Shown: positions 16,408-25,712, counted from the first letter of the stretch. The stretch: 64,000 nucleotides of DNA from an uncultured Lachnospiraceae bacterium (GCA_900554415.1 USGU01000001.1:186001-250000), one strand, 5' to 3'. Made by a program: numbers and translations. The notes: generated by a model from the sequence alone, not told the origin.

Positions 16408-19400
16408 CTACTTGTCCAGTTCATTTTCTATCAAATCTACAGAAACCAGGGTGGAAATTCCCTTTTCCTGCATGGTAATACCGTACAATCTGTCAGCCGC
16501 AGTCATGGTTCCTCTACGGTGTGTAATGACGATGAACTGCGTATTTTCTGTCAGCTTATGTAAGTACTGCGCATAGCGCGTTACATTGGAATCGTCCAGA
16601 GCCGCTTCAATTTCGTCCAGCAGACAGAATGGAGACGGCTTTAAATTCTGAATAGCGAACAGAAGTGCTATCGCAGTCAAAGCTTTTTCTCCACCGGATA
16701 ACTGCATCATGTTCTGAAGTTTTTTTCCAGGCGGCTGTGCAATGATTCGTATGCCAGCTTCCAATACATCCTCGTCTTCCAACAATTCCAGTGTTCCCTT
16801 TCCACCGCCAAACAATTCTTTGAATACATGGTTAAATTCTTCTGCAATCCGCGCAAATTGTTCGGTAAACTGTTTCCGCATCGCCTCATCCAGTTCTGCA
16901 ATGATTTTCTGTAAAGTCTGTTCTGCCTCTACCAGATCATCATGCTGGGTTTTCAGGAACTGATAACGTTCTGCCAGATTTTTGAAATCCTCAATGGCAT
17001 TGACATTGACCGGACCTAATGCCTTGATTTCACCTTTGATTTCCTGAATTCGTTTCTTCATGGCCGCCAAATCTGTCAGATTTTCATCCCGAAGCTCCAG
17101 TGCCCGATTGTAGGTCAATTCATATTCTTCCCACATATAGTTAATCTGTTTTTCAGAAGCTTCTTCGTAACCTTCCATTCTGCTGTTCAGACGGAAGATT
17201 TCTTTATCCAAATCAGCCATATGCTTTGATATCTCTTCTCGTTTCTCTAAGAATGCTTTATTCTTCTGATTCAGATTCTCTTTCTTTTCCTGTGCACGTT
17301 TGATTTCACCGTGAATCTCTTCGAACAGTTCTTTCGATTCTTCAATTGCTTTTCTTGTATCTGCAATTTCCTGTTCTTTTTCCTGAATTTCTCCGTTTGC
17401 TTCTTCTTTATTTTCGTTTAAAGCATCCAGTTCTTCTTTGAACTTCTCTGCTTCTTCCTGAATACGTCCCAGATTTTCCTGTACAAATGCACTTTTCTGT
17501 TCCAGAGCTGCAAATGCCATACGGAGTTCTTCATTTCTACGGAGTTCCTTGCCCTCTGCTTCTCTTTCTTCTTCCAGTTTCTTCTGGTATTTATCCTGCT
17601 GCCGGGAAAGTTCCTGTTCCAGTTTCTCACTGGCCTGCAGTTCTACCTGAATAGATTCCAGATTTTCTTCGATTTCATGAATCTGGTTGTCTAGTGTTCC
17701 ACGCTCTTTGTGAATATCATCGGTCAGAGTCCGTGCATATTTCTGCTTGGATGCAGCCTGCTCCAAGTTCATTTTTGCTGTATTCTGTGCTACATATTCC
17801 TGTTGAAGCGTCTGTTTCAGTGCATCTACTTTTTCATATAACTCGGTTCGTTCCTGTTTGGACTTTTCCACAACCTTCTGCAGCTTCAGTCCTTCTTCTT
17901 TTAATCTTGCTACTGTTTTTTCCAGTTCCTCAATTTCTCTTCGACGGCTTAACAGACTGCTGGTATTCTTGAATGCACCACCACTCATGGCTCCGCCCGG
18001 ATTCAACAAATCACCCTCTAAGGTTACCATACGGAGGGACTGATGGTATTTTCTCGCCAGTTGAATTCCGGTATCAATGGTATCTACCACCAGCGTCCTG
18101 CCAAGAAGGTTCTCTGCGAGCTGCTCATATGCCTTATCCACATGAACCAGCGTATTGGCGGTTCCAATCACACCTTTTTCTTTCAATACATCGGTTCTTG
18201 TCATTTCCTGACCGGAACGCATAGCTGTAAGTGGCAGGAAAGTTGCTCTTCCGAATCGGTTCTTCTTCAGATAGCCTATCATTTTCTTGGCCACTTCTTC
18301 ATTTATTGTAACGATATTTTGAATACTTCCGCCAAGTGCAGTCTCAATAGCAGTTTCATACTGCTTGTCTACTTTGATAATATCTGCTACAACACCCAGG
18401 ATGCCCGGTTCTTCCGTTTTCTTCTCCATAACCTTACGGATACTGTTTCCATAACCTTCGTAACGCTCTGTCATATTTTTCAGAGACTCCAGACGGGAAT
18501 TTTCTCTGTGATAAGTGGTCTGGCATGCACGAAGCTGTTCATTTTCTTTGGCAATCTGACTTTGAAGCTGTGTGATATTTACCTCGTAGGATTTATTCTC
18601 CTCTACCATTTCCACGATTTTTTCGGAAATACGCTTCAGTTCTTCCTCGTACTTCTTATACAGACTACTCTGTTCCTGCGCATCACGCTCTGCTTCCATC
18701 AATCTCTTATAAAGCTGGGAGCGCTGTACCTTCATCTGCTCCATCATGGTGTCAAAATGCTGTATCTTCGTCTTGGTAGAAACCCGGTTGTTTAACACTG
18801 CCATCACTTCGCTCTGGCTCTTTTCCAAATCAGACGAAGTACTTGCAATTCTGGACTGGATAAAATCCAGTGTCTCTTTGGCTTCCCGCTGCTTTGCCAT
18901 CTCTGCATGAAGCTTTTCTTCAATAGAAGCCTGCTCTTTCTGCAGTGTCTCCCGCTGCTTCTTACGTTCTTCCAGTTCCATATAAATAGTCTGTGAACGC
19001 TTGCTGTAATGTTCATCATTCATCCTTGCACTGTGAATCTGCTCATTTAACAGTTCAATTCTGCTTTCAAGCTGCTGCTTCAACAGCGTGGTTTTGTTAA
19101 GCTGCCCTTTGGCTTCTTCCATTTCCGCTTCAATGACATCAACCTGTTCTTCAATCCGCTCATATTCTTTTTTCATATCAGCGTGTTTCTGTTCGGCTTC
19201 TTCGTATTCGCCCTGAGTCAGTTCCAGCTTCTTCTGCACATCTTCCATCTGTTCTTTTAAACGGATACTTTCCAGCAGGAACATATTGATATCATATTTC
19301 TTTAATTCTTCTTTTTTCTTTAAATACTCTTTTGCCTTTTCAGACTGCCGTTCCAGAGGTCCAAACTGCTTCTCTAATTCTCCTAAAATGTCATTGACAC

Positions 19401-19968
19401 GCACCAGATTCTGCTGTTCTTCTTCCAGTTTTTTTACGGACATATTTTTTCGTCTTTTAAACTTGACAATACCTGCCGCTTCGTCGAAAAGTTCTCTACG
19501 CTCTTCCGGTTTACCATTTAAGATTTTATCAATCTGCCCCTGACCGATAATCGAATAACCTTCTTTTCCGATTCCAGTGTCATAGAACATCTCATTGATA
19601 TCCTTTAATCTGCATGCACTTCCATTAATCAGATATTCACTTTCCCCAGAACGATACAGCTTACGGGTAACCTTCACCTCTTCAAATTCTACAGGCAGTT
19701 TATGGTCAGAATTGTCCAGTGTAATGGCAACAGACGCATAACTGAGGGGCTTACGGTTCTCCGTTCCTGAGAAAATAACATCCTGCATATTTCCCCCACG
19801 GAGCTGTTTGGCTCTCTGCTCTCCAAGTACCCATCTTACTGCATCGGCTACATTACTCTTTCCACTTCCATTCGGTCCAACGATTCCTGTGATTCCATTA
19901 TGAAATTCAAATACAATTTTATTTGCAAATGATTTGAACCCTTGTACTTCAATGCTCTTTAAATACAT
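16408..19968 (-). CDS. smc: Chromosome segregation ATPase SMC
   Basis: A 1186-residue SMC. Walker A GPNGSGKSN lies at about 32-40. The QGQIDKILNGKPEERRELFDEA region follows (Q-loop side). Two long coiled coils flank the hinge (about 515-650, with the glycine-rich LNPGGAMSGGAFKN). The signature QLSGGEKALTAIALLFAI and Walker B FCLLDEIEAALDD are near the C-terminus. The length is standard. It overlaps the end of rnc by 10 nt, implying translational coupling, and is followed by ftsY. Confidence 0.97.
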   Translation of the reverse strand: MYLKSIEVQGFKSFANKIVFEFHNGITGIVGPNGSGKSNVADAVRWVLGEQRAKQLRGGNMQDVIFSGTENRKPLSYASVAITLDNSDHKLPVEFEEVKVTRKLYRSGESEYLINGSACRLKDINEMFYDTGIGKEGYSIIGQGQIDKILNGKPEERRELFDEAAGIVKFKRRKNMSVKKLEEEQQNLVRVNDILGELEKQFGPLERQSEKAKEYLKKKEELKKYDINMFLLESIRLKEQMEDVQKKLELTQGEYEEAEQKHADMKKEYERIEEQVDVIEAEMEEAKGQLNKTTLLKQQLESRIELLNEQIHSARMNDEHYSKRSQTIYMELEERKKQRETLQKEQASIEEKLHAEMAKQREAKETLDFIQSRIASTSSDLEKSQSEVMAVLNNRVSTKTKIQHFDTMMEQMKVQRSQLYKRLMEAERDAQEQSSLYKKYEEELKRISEKIVEMVEENKSYEVNITQLQSQIAKENEQLRACQTTYHRENSRLESLKNMTERYEGYGNSIRKVMEKKTEEPGILGVVADIIKVDKQYETAIETALGGSIQNIVTINEEVAKKMIGYLKKNRFGRATFLPLTAMRSGQEMTRTDVLKEKGVIGTANTLVHVDKAYEQLAENLLGRTLVVDTIDTGIQLARKYHQSLRMVTLEGDLLNPGGAMSGGAFKNTSSLLSRRREIEELEKTVARLKEEGLKLQKVVEKSKQERTELYEKVDALKQTLQQEYVAQNTAKMNLEQAASKQKYARTLTDDIHKERGTLDNQIHEIEENLESIQVELQASEKLEQELSRQQDKYQKKLEEEREAEGKELRRNEELRMAFAALEQKSAFVQENLGRIQEEAEKFKEELDALNENKEEANGEIQEKEQEIADTRKAIEESKELFEEIHGEIKRAQEKKENLNQKNKAFLEKREEISKHMADLDKEIFRLNSRMEGYEEASEKQINYMWEEYELTYNRALELRDENLTDLAAMKKRIQEIKGEIKALGPVNVNAIEDFKNLAERYQFLKTQHDDLVEAEQTLQKIIAELDEAMRKQFTEQFARIAEEFNHVFKELFGGGKGTLELLEDEDVLEAGIRIIAQPPGKKLQNMMQLSGGEKALTAIALLFAIQNLKPSPFCLLDEIEAALDDSNVTRYAQYLHKLTENTQFIVITHRRGTMTAADRLYGITMQEKGISTLVSVDLIENELDK

Positions 19969-20657
19969 GTATCTCCACCTTTAATTTTTAAAATTGCCTG
20001 ATATGCCGCATCCTGTTCTGCCGCCTTCTTGGTTCTTCCATTTCCTGTTCCATACTGGACATCTCCAATAAACACACCCACCTGAAACTGTTTGTTATGA
20101 TCCGGTCCTTCTTCTTTCAGCAGTTGATAATTAATTGTCTGTTCCATTTTCCCCTGCACAATCTCCTGCAGGATAGTCTTGCTATCATAAAAGAGACGTT
20201 TCCCTTCCAAATCATTTAAAATATGCTTCAAAATAAACTCTTTTGCATTAGCAAAACCACCATCTAAATAAATCGCACCAATCAGTGCTTCCATCGCATC
20301 TGAAGTAATAGAATCCCGCTTTCTTCCACCGGTAGCATCCTCGCCCTTTCCTAATAGCAGATATTCGCCCAGTTCCAGTTCACGCGCGCAGAATGCCAAA
20401 GCCTTTTCGCATACCATGCTGGCACGCTGCTTCGTCATCTGTCCTTCCGGCATTTCCGGATTTCCAAAAAATAAATATTCACTGGAAACCAGCTCCAGAA
20501 CGGCATCCCCTAAGAACTCCAACCGCTCATTGCAGTCCACTTTGCGAAGATGTTTCTCATTAATATAAGAACTGTGTGTCATTGCATGTCTTAAAAGATT
20601 TTTATCGTGGAACTGATATCCTGTCTTTTTTTCCAAACTTTCCAAATTTCTTTCCAT
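19959..20657 (-). CDS. rnc: Ribonuclease III
   Basis: A 232-residue double-strand-specific endonuclease for rRNA and mRNA processing. The catalytic signature NERLEFLGDAVLEL is at about 43-56, followed by DAMEALIGAIYLDGG (about 117-131). A dsRNA-binding domain fills 158-228 with the GRTKKAAEQDAAYQAI end motif. GAGGAG precedes the ATG. A terminator hairpin ends about 19 nt upstream of the start, so expression needs readthrough from acpP or an internal promoter. Confidence 0.96.
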   Translation of the reverse strand: MERNLESLEKKTGYQFHDKNLLRHAMTHSSYINEKHLRKVDCNERLEFLGDAVLELVSSEYLFFGNPEMPEGQMTKQRASMVCEKALAFCARELELGEYLLLGKGEDATGGRKRDSITSDAMEALIGAIYLDGGFANAKEFILKHILNDLEGKRLFYDSKTILQEIVQGKMEQTINYQLLKEEGPDHNKQFQVGVFIGDVQYGTGNGRTKKAAEQDAAYQAILKIKGGDTCI

Positions 20658-20670
20658 ATCTTCTCCTCAT

Positions 20671-20702
20671 AAATTGAAAAAGCCCAGATAACGGGCTTTT
20701 TC
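20671..20702 (-). terminator. Terminator between acpP and rnc
   Basis: Stem GAAAAAGCCC/GGGCTTTTTC, 7-nt loop, with the T-run partly inside the stem on the minus strand. It may act as a partial attenuator because the rnc start follows within 20 nt. Confidence 0.75.
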
Positions 20703-20712
20703 AACGCTATTC

Positions 20713-20943
20713 TTAATTTACTGCATTCTTAATCTGTTCTACTGCATCGCCTACTGTGGTAATCTTTTCTGCATCTTCATTATTGATTTCAATATCAAAT
20801 GCATCTTCAATTCCCATAATAATCTGAATGACATCTAAGGAATCTGCTCCCAAATCATCTACAAATGTGGTATCCATTGTAATTTCTTCTTCCTTGCATC
20901 CTAATACTTCCACAATGATTTCTTTTAATTTTTCAAATTCCAT
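20713..20943 (-). CDS. acpP: Acyl carrier protein
   Basis: A 76-residue acidic carrier. The phosphopantetheine serine is Ser35 in GADSLDV. It carries growing acyl chains in fatty acid synthesis. It lies 21 nt after plsX, the conserved bacterial order. Confidence 0.96.
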   Translation of the reverse strand: MEFEKLKEIIVEVLGCKEEEITMDTTFVDDLGADSLDVIQIIMGIEDAFDIEINNEDAEKITTVGDAVEQIKNAVN

Positions 20944-20964
20944 ACCCTTATATCCTCTCTTTTC

Positions 20965-21978
20965 TTATTGCGTATTATCAGAAATACATTCTCTGATGCG
21001 TTCATTTATCCTTTGTTCTTTAAATGTAACACATTGTATAATCGAATTGCATACTTCCTTTGAAGTAGAACTTCCATGTGTTTTTACTACTAAGCCATTT
21101 AATCCAAGCAGTGGTGCTCCGCCATACGCACTTGCATCAAAAGCTTTCAATGTACTTTTCAGTGCCGGTTCCACAAGGAGTGCACCAATTTTACTTCTCA
21201 AACTTGTCATCATTCCATCCTTCACTTTGCTGACAAGTACAGAAGCAACTCCTTCATACAGCTTCAAAATCACATTTCCCACAAATGCCTCACATACGAC
21301 TACGTCTGCCTGTCCATGCGGGATTTCTCTCGCTTCTATGCTTCCGATAAAGTTAATGTCCTGACATTCTTTCAAAAGTGGAAATGTTTCTTTTACCAGT
21401 GCATTTCCTTTTTCTTCCTCTGCCCCGATATTTACAATCGCTACTTTTGGTTTTTTTACCCCCATGACATGTTCCATATAAATGGAACCCATCTTGGCAA
21501 ATTGTACCAGATGCGAAGGTCTTGCGTCTACATTTGCCCCGCAGTCAACCAACAAGGAAAATCCCTTTTCTGTTGGAATCAGTGGCGCAAGAGGTGGTCT
21601 TTCCACGCCTTTAATCTTACCAACCAGAAGCTGACCGCCTACCAGAACTGCTCCAGAACTTCCAGCCGACACAAAAGCATCTGCCTCTCCATCCTTTACA
21701 AGCTTCATACCCACTACAATCGAGGAGTCTTTCTTCCTGCGAATCGCCATAACCGGGGGTTCTGCTGTCTCAATAATCTCTTCTGCGTGAACAACACTAA
21801 TCTGTTCTTTGTTATAAGTATATCCTGCCAATTCTTTATTAATGACATCTTCTTTACCAGTTAAGATAACATGGATGTCGTCTCTTTTCTGAATAGCTTC
21901 GATGGCACCTTTCACAATCTCATGTGGTGCATTGTCTCCACCCATTGCATCCAGGACTACTTTCGTCATTTCTTTCAT
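20965..21978 (-). CDS. plsX: Phosphate acyltransferase PlsX
   Basis: About 337 residues. It makes acyl-phosphate from acyl-ACP for phospholipid synthesis. The N-terminus VVLDAMGGDNAPHEIVKGA and the motifs SAGSSGAVLVGG and CGANVDARPSHLVQFA are diagnostic. The frame extends 6 codons upstream, but GGAGG is 7 nt before the ATG at 21978, which starts MKEMTKVVLDAMGG. It has its own promoter after the rpmF terminator. Confidence 0.95.
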   Translation of the reverse strand: MKEMTKVVLDAMGGDNAPHEIVKGAIEAIQKRDDIHVILTGKEDVINKELAGYTYNKEQISVVHAEEIIETAEPPVMAIRRKKDSSIVVGMKLVKDGEADAFVSAGSSGAVLVGGQLLVGKIKGVERPPLAPLIPTEKGFSLLVDCGANVDARPSHLVQFAKMGSIYMEHVMGVKKPKVAIVNIGAEEEKGNALVKETFPLLKECQDINFIGSIEAREIPHGQADVVVCEAFVGNVILKLYEGVASVLVSKVKDGMMTSLRSKIGALLVEPALKSTLKAFDASAYGGAPLLGLNGLVVKTHGSSTSKEVCNSIIQCVTFKEQRINERIRECISDNTQ

Positions 21979-22007
21979 ACTGTTACCTCCCAGCATTACT
22001 AGGTTAT

Positions 22008-22036
22008 ATTTTACTTGACATCACTGTAAAAATCAA
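22008..22036 (-). promoter_or_regulatory. Candidate promoter for plsX-acpP
   Basis: Minus strand TTGATT (22031-22036), 17-nt spacer, TAAAAT (22008-22013), placed between the rpmF terminator and plsX. Confidence 0.5.
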
Positions 22037-22042
22037 TAGTAA

Positions 22043-22071
22043 TAAAAAAATGAAGTGGATTTCTCCACTTC
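22043..22071 (-). terminator. Terminator downstream of rpmF
   Basis: Stem GAAGTGGA/TCCACTTC with a 4-nt loop, followed on the minus strand by a seven-T run. A second hairpin, GGGGATAT/ATATCCCC at 22093-22120, lies between it and the rpmF stop. Confidence 0.8.
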
Positions 22072-22138
22072 TGTCAATGTTACATAAAATTAGGGGATAT
22101 CGAACTTAATCAATATCCCCCATTCTTTGCGTTTTTAA

Positions 22139-22318
22139 TTAATCCTGAGCAATGATTTCTTTCTTGTTATAAGAACCGCAATTCTTGCAAACTCTGTGTG
22201 GCATCATAAGTTCTCCACATTTGCTGCATTTTACAAGATTTGGAGCGCTCATTTTCCAGTTAGCTCTTCTTTTGTCTCTTCTTGCTTTAGAAGATTTATT
22301 CTTTGGACAAATTGACAT
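22139..22318 (-). CDS. rpmF: 50S ribosomal protein L32
   Basis: A 59-residue protein read directly from the sequence: it begins MSICPKNKSSKARRDKRRAN and has two Cys pairs, CSKC and CKNC, forming the L32 zinc ribbon. This is therefore the zinc-binding form. It lies 3 nt after the DUF177 gene and upstream of plsX, the standard yceD-rpmF-plsX order. AAGGAGG precedes the ATG. Confidence 0.96.
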   Translation of the reverse strand: MSICPKNKSSKARRDKRRANWKMSAPNLVKCSKCGELMMPHRVCKNCGSYNKKEIIAQD

Positions 22319-22321
22319 AGG

Positions 22322-22843
22322 TTACACCTCCTTAAAATTCTTATAAAGATCGCGGATAACTGACATTCTAGGGTCCAGACTTGTGTCTTCGCAGTCACAT
22401 GATCCCTGATTGAGGTTTTGACCACATATGCTGCAAATCCCTTTACAGTCTTCGCTACATAGAACTTTCATCGGCCAGCCTACTAAAATCTCGTTGTAAA
22501 GCAACTGCTCTACGTCAAGATGATATCCGTCAATATAATTCGCTTCATCGGAATCGTCATCATCAGCTTCACAATCCATATTCACATTCTTCTCAATGTC
22601 CAGCTTCAATTCTGTTGGAACATCTTCCAGACAACGGTCACACGGAATCACAACGGTAAGTGTCGCATTCCCTGTAATACGAATCTTCTTCTCTCCAGTA
22701 TACTCTATTTCCAAGTGAACCGGACTCATCTTAGTAACCGGAAACTTTCTTCCGCCTACCCGTACAGATTCTGTCTCGGATATTACATCCTGAACTATGG
22801 TTTTATGTGGTTCTGATAAGACTTCAGATAGGTTTATTAACAT
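22322..22843 (-). CDS. YceD/DUF177 family protein
   Basis: A 173-residue YceD-family protein. It has the conserved PCDRCLEDV pair near the middle and a C-terminal Cys cluster, CSEDCKGICSICGQNLN...CDC, as in the family. YceD proteins are linked to 23S rRNA processing or accumulation in plants and bacteria; the precise role here is unknown. It is co-transcribed with rpmF, with GGAG upstream of the ATG. Confidence 0.88.
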   Translation of the reverse strand: MLINLSEVLSEPHKTIVQDVISETESVRVGGRKFPVTKMSPVHLEIEYTGEKKIRITGNATLTVVIPCDRCLEDVPTELKLDIEKNVNMDCEADDDDSDEANYIDGYHLDVEQLLYNEILVGWPMKVLCSEDCKGICSICGQNLNQGSCDCEDTSLDPRMSVIRDLYKNFKEV

Positions 22844-22871
22844 AATTGTTACTCCTATTCATACCTAAACT

Positions 22872-22899
22872 ATTATAACATGATTTTTTTCTTTGTCAA
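22872..22899 (-). promoter_or_regulatory. Promoter of the yceD-rpmF operon
   Basis: Minus strand TTGACA (22894-22899), 16-nt spacer, TATAAT (22872-22877), with both hexamers perfect. Confidence 0.85.
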
Positions 22900-22934
22900 C
22901 CAATATTTAGATGTTTTGCAAAAAAGAATCACAA

Positions 22935-22968
22935 AATGTTACAGTCCAGCTAAAAAGCTGAACTGTAA
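22935..22968 (-). terminator. Hairpin terminator downstream of ackA
   Basis: TTACAGT...ACTGTAA with an inner AGCT/AGCT pair (22939-22968). The T-tract on the minus strand is weak (CATTTTG). Confidence 0.55.
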
Positions 22969-23007
22969 TCAAAAATATAAGGCATGTACCCTTTTTACGG
23001 ATTAAAA

Positions 23008-24195
23008 TTATACTAAAGCAACTGTTTCTCTTGCGATTGCAAGTTCTTCGTTTGTTGGGATAACAAGTACTGTTACCTTAGAATCTGGTGTAGAGATAAT
23101 CATTTCTTCTCCACGTTTTCCGTTCATTTCTTCGTTGATTTCAATTCCAAGATATCCTAAATATTTGCAGATTCTTGCTCTTGTAGATGGGTCGTTTTCT
23201 CCAATACCAGCAGTAAATACAATGTTATCTACACCGTTCATTGCTGCTACATAGCTTCCAACATATTTTGCTACTCTGTATGCGAATACTTCAAGTGCTA
23301 ATTCAGCTCTTTCATTTCCCTCTTCTGCTGCTGCAGCAAGATCACGGAAGTCACTTGAAACGCCTGAAATTCCTTCTACACCTGATTTCTTATTGAGTAC
23401 GTTCATGATTCCTGCAATGTCAAGGTTTTCCTTCTTAGCGATGAATTCCATGATAGCTGGATCGATATCTCCTGAACGTGTTCCCATTACAAGACCTTCC
23501 AGTGGTGTAAGACCCATAGATGTATCTACAGATTCTCCATTGAGAACTGCTGAAATAGAAGAACCATTTCCAAGGTGGCATACGATTGTCTTTGTATTGT
23601 GGTAATCTTTTCCAAGGAATTCAGCTACTCTCTTAGAAACAAAGCTGTGGCTTGTTCCGTGGAAGCCGTAACGTCTTACTTTATATTTATCATAGTATTC
23701 ATGAGGAAGTCCGTAAGTATATGCTTTTGCAGGCATTGTCTGATGGAAAGCTGTATCAAATACTGCTACCTGTGGTTTTCCTGGCATTAAGTTTTCACAT
23801 GTTGTGATACCGATTAAGTTTGCTGGGTTGTGAAGTGGTGCAAGGTCGCTGCATTCTTCGATTCCTGCTTTTACTTCTGGTGTTACAACTACAGAACTTG
23901 TAAATCTTTCTCCACCATGTACGACACGATGTCCTACTGCATTGATTTCGTCAAGGCTCTTAACAACACCTGTCTCGCTATTTGTAAGTGCATTGATAAC
24001 GAACTGGATTGCTTCAGTATGTGTAGGCATAGCAAGGTTAGAAACTTCCTTTTCTCCGCCTGCTGGCTGGTATGTGAGTCTTCCATCGATTCCGATTCTT
24101 TCACATAATCCTTTTGCCAATACTGCCTCTGTGTCAGAGTTAATGAGCTGGAATTTCAATGATGAACTTCCGCAGTTGATTACTAATACGTTCAT
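23008..24195 (-). CDS. ackA: Acetate kinase
   Basis: A 395-residue ASKHA kinase converting acetyl-phosphate and ADP to acetate and ATP, the ATP-yielding end of fermentation. It begins MNVLVINCGSSSLKFQLI, with RRYGFHGTSHSFVS and the adenosine-loop GIGENDPSTR. The length is standard. The usual partner pta is not adjacent. It is divergent from tmcAL, and a Rex-like site lies just upstream of its -35. Confidence 0.97.
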   Translation of the reverse strand: MNVLVINCGSSSLKFQLINSDTEAVLAKGLCERIGIDGRLTYQPAGGEKEVSNLAMPTHTEAIQFVINALTNSETGVVKSLDEINAVGHRVVHGGERFTSSVVVTPEVKAGIEECSDLAPLHNPANLIGITTCENLMPGKPQVAVFDTAFHQTMPAKAYTYGLPHEYYDKYKVRRYGFHGTSHSFVSKRVAEFLGKDYHNTKTIVCHLGNGSSISAVLNGESVDTSMGLTPLEGLVMGTRSGDIDPAIMEFIAKKENLDIAGIMNVLNKKSGVEGISGVSSDFRDLAAAAEEGNERAELALEVFAYRVAKYVGSYVAAMNGVDNIVFTAGIGENDPSTRARICKYLGYLGIEINEEMNGKRGEEMIISTPDSKVTVLVIPTNEELAIARETVALV

Positions 24196-24255
24196 TGTTT
24201 TTTCTCCCTTCGTGGTGTTACTTTATTATTTAAAATTATAGTCCACTATGCTCCT

Positions 24256-24284
24256 ATTATATCCTATCTTCACTGCTCGTACAA
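24256..24284 (-). promoter_or_regulatory. Sigma-A promoter for ackA
   Basis: Minus strand TTGTAC (24279-24284), 17-nt spacer, TATAAT (24256-24261). Confidence 0.7.
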
Positions 24285-24287
24285 CAT

Positions 24288-24305
24288 TTGTTATCTTTTT
24301 AACAA
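24288..24305. promoter_or_regulatory. Rex-like operator between ackA and tmcAL
   Basis: TTGTTATCTTTTTAACAA differs at one position from the clostridial Rex consensus TTGTTAA-N4-TTAACAA. It lies 3 nt upstream of the ackA -35 and about 19 nt upstream of the tmcAL -35. The window itself encodes Rex. Confidence 0.65.
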
Positions 24306-24323
24306 TATTTATTTTCTCTAGTT

Positions 24324-24352
24324 TTGCCAAATGATTGAATTTATAGTATAAT
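24324..24352 (+). promoter_or_regulatory. Sigma-A promoter for tmcAL
   Basis: TTGCCA (24324-24329), 17-nt spacer, TATAAT (24347-24352). Confidence 0.7.
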
Positions 24353-24388
24353 CATTCCAAAGTCCATGTAAGGAGATTCAAATGCAAC

Positions 24389-25639
24389 ATGAAAATTCTA
24401 GGAATCATTGCAGAATATAATCCGTTTCACAACGGACATTTATACCATATAAAGGAATCTTTAAAACAGACAGGCTGTGATGCAGCCATAGTTGTAATGA
24501 GCGGAGATTTCGTACAGCGAGGTGCTCCTGCTCTTCTCTCCAAACATCTCCGTGCAGAAATGGCCCTTGCAGACGGTGCGTCCGTAGTATTGGAGCTTCC
24601 TGTCTGCTATGCCTGTGGAAGTGCAGAATATTTTGCAGACGGTGCGGTGGCTCTGCTCCATTCTCTTGGTTGTATCCACGCCCTTTCTTTTGGAAGCGAG
24701 CATGGAAATTTAACAGAGCTTCAGCAGACCGCGGATATTTTACTGGAAGAACCAGACAGCTATAAAGAAACGCTCCGCCAGTATTTAGCTCAGGGATTCT
24801 CCTATCCCGTTGCGCGGAAAATGGCATTTCAGGACTATACGAAAAATCCTGACTTGTGTAATATCTTAGATACGCCAAACAATATTCTTGGAATTGAATA
24901 TTTAAAGGCTCTGCGACACATAAACAGCTCTATAAAACCATTTACACTATCCAGAAAGGGAGCTGGCTATCATGCAGAACAGCTTCACGAAACTTTTAGT
25001 TCTGCGTCTGCAATCCGTGCCTCTCTTTTACAGGCAGATGTACAACATAACTCCTGGAAGTCGGAGGGCAGCTTAAAGCAGATGCCTCCTGCTGCGGCTC
25101 AGATTATGTGGAACAACTATAACAGGAAAACGCCTGTTTACAGCAATGATTTTTCTTTATTATTAAAAGCGAAACTCCTTACTGAAACCCGTGACTCTTT
25201 GATAGAATATGCAGATATCTCTGAAGCATTGGCACGCAGAATTATAAATCAGCGAAATCAGTTTGTAGATTGGGATGCGTTTTGTGAATTATTAAAGACG
25301 AAAGACATGACCTACAGCCGGATCAGCCGGGCACTCATGCACATTCTGTTAAATATCCGTACAGAAGATATGACCGCGTATCAGGCCGAACAAAACTGCT
25401 GTTACGCACGAGTCTTAGGATTCCGCAAGGAGCAGACTGAAATCTTAAAATTATTCAAGCAAAACAGTTCTGTACCTGTTATCACGAAATTAGGACAAAT
25501 TGATTCACTTTCTAATGCCGGACAGAAAATGTTAGATACCGACTGCTATGCTTCTAATCTGTATGAATCGGTTATAACCGATAAATTTCATACACCATTT
25601 ACGGAAGAACATTCGAAGTCACTGGTATTGTATGAATAA
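24389..25639 (+). CDS. tmcAL: tRNA(Met) cytidine acetate ligase
   Basis: A 416-residue YlbM/TmcAL protein. It activates acetate with ATP and acetylates C34 of elongator tRNA-Met. The N-terminal nucleotidyltransferase motif GIIAEYNPFHNGHLYHI (HxGH type) and SGDFVQRGAPALLSKH are clear, and the C-terminal helical tRNA-binding part is complete. The AGGAG at 24371-24375 is 13 nt from this ATG but 6 nt from an ATG at 24382 in another frame, which opens a 12-codon reading frame overlapping the start. Its position opposite acetate kinase is notable because both use acetate. Confidence 0.92.
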   Translation: MKILGIIAEYNPFHNGHLYHIKESLKQTGCDAAIVVMSGDFVQRGAPALLSKHLRAEMALADGASVVLELPVCYACGSAEYFADGAVALLHSLGCIHALSFGSEHGNLTELQQTADILLEEPDSYKETLRQYLAQGFSYPVARKMAFQDYTKNPDLCNILDTPNNILGIEYLKALRHINSSIKPFTLSRKGAGYHAEQLHETFSSASAIRASLLQADVQHNSWKSEGSLKQMPPAAAQIMWNNYNRKTPVYSNDFSLLLKAKLLTETRDSLIEYADISEALARRIINQRNQFVDWDAFCELLKTKDMTYSRISRALMHILLNIRTEDMTAYQAEQNCCYARVLGFRKEQTEILKLFKQNSSVPVITKLGQIDSLSNAGQKMLDTDCYASNLYESVITDKFHTPFTEEHSKSLVLYE

Positions 25640-25657
25640 TTTCTATAAATATACAAC

Positions 25658-25690
25658 AAATCGCCCCAAAACCAGGGGCGATTTGTATTT
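25658..25690. terminator. Bidirectional terminator between tmcAL and the crp pair
   Basis: A 10-bp perfect stem AAATCGCCCC/GGGGCGATTT with a 7-nt loop and T-rich flanks on both strands, between convergent genes. Confidence 0.8.
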
Positions 25691-25712
25691 CAGACCTATA
25701 ATCTTATACTTC

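Noticed and set aside
18043..18795. Long plus-strand open frames opposite smc and other genes
   Set aside because: They are antisense shadows of conserved genes, with no ribosome sites, odd compositions and no recognisable domains.
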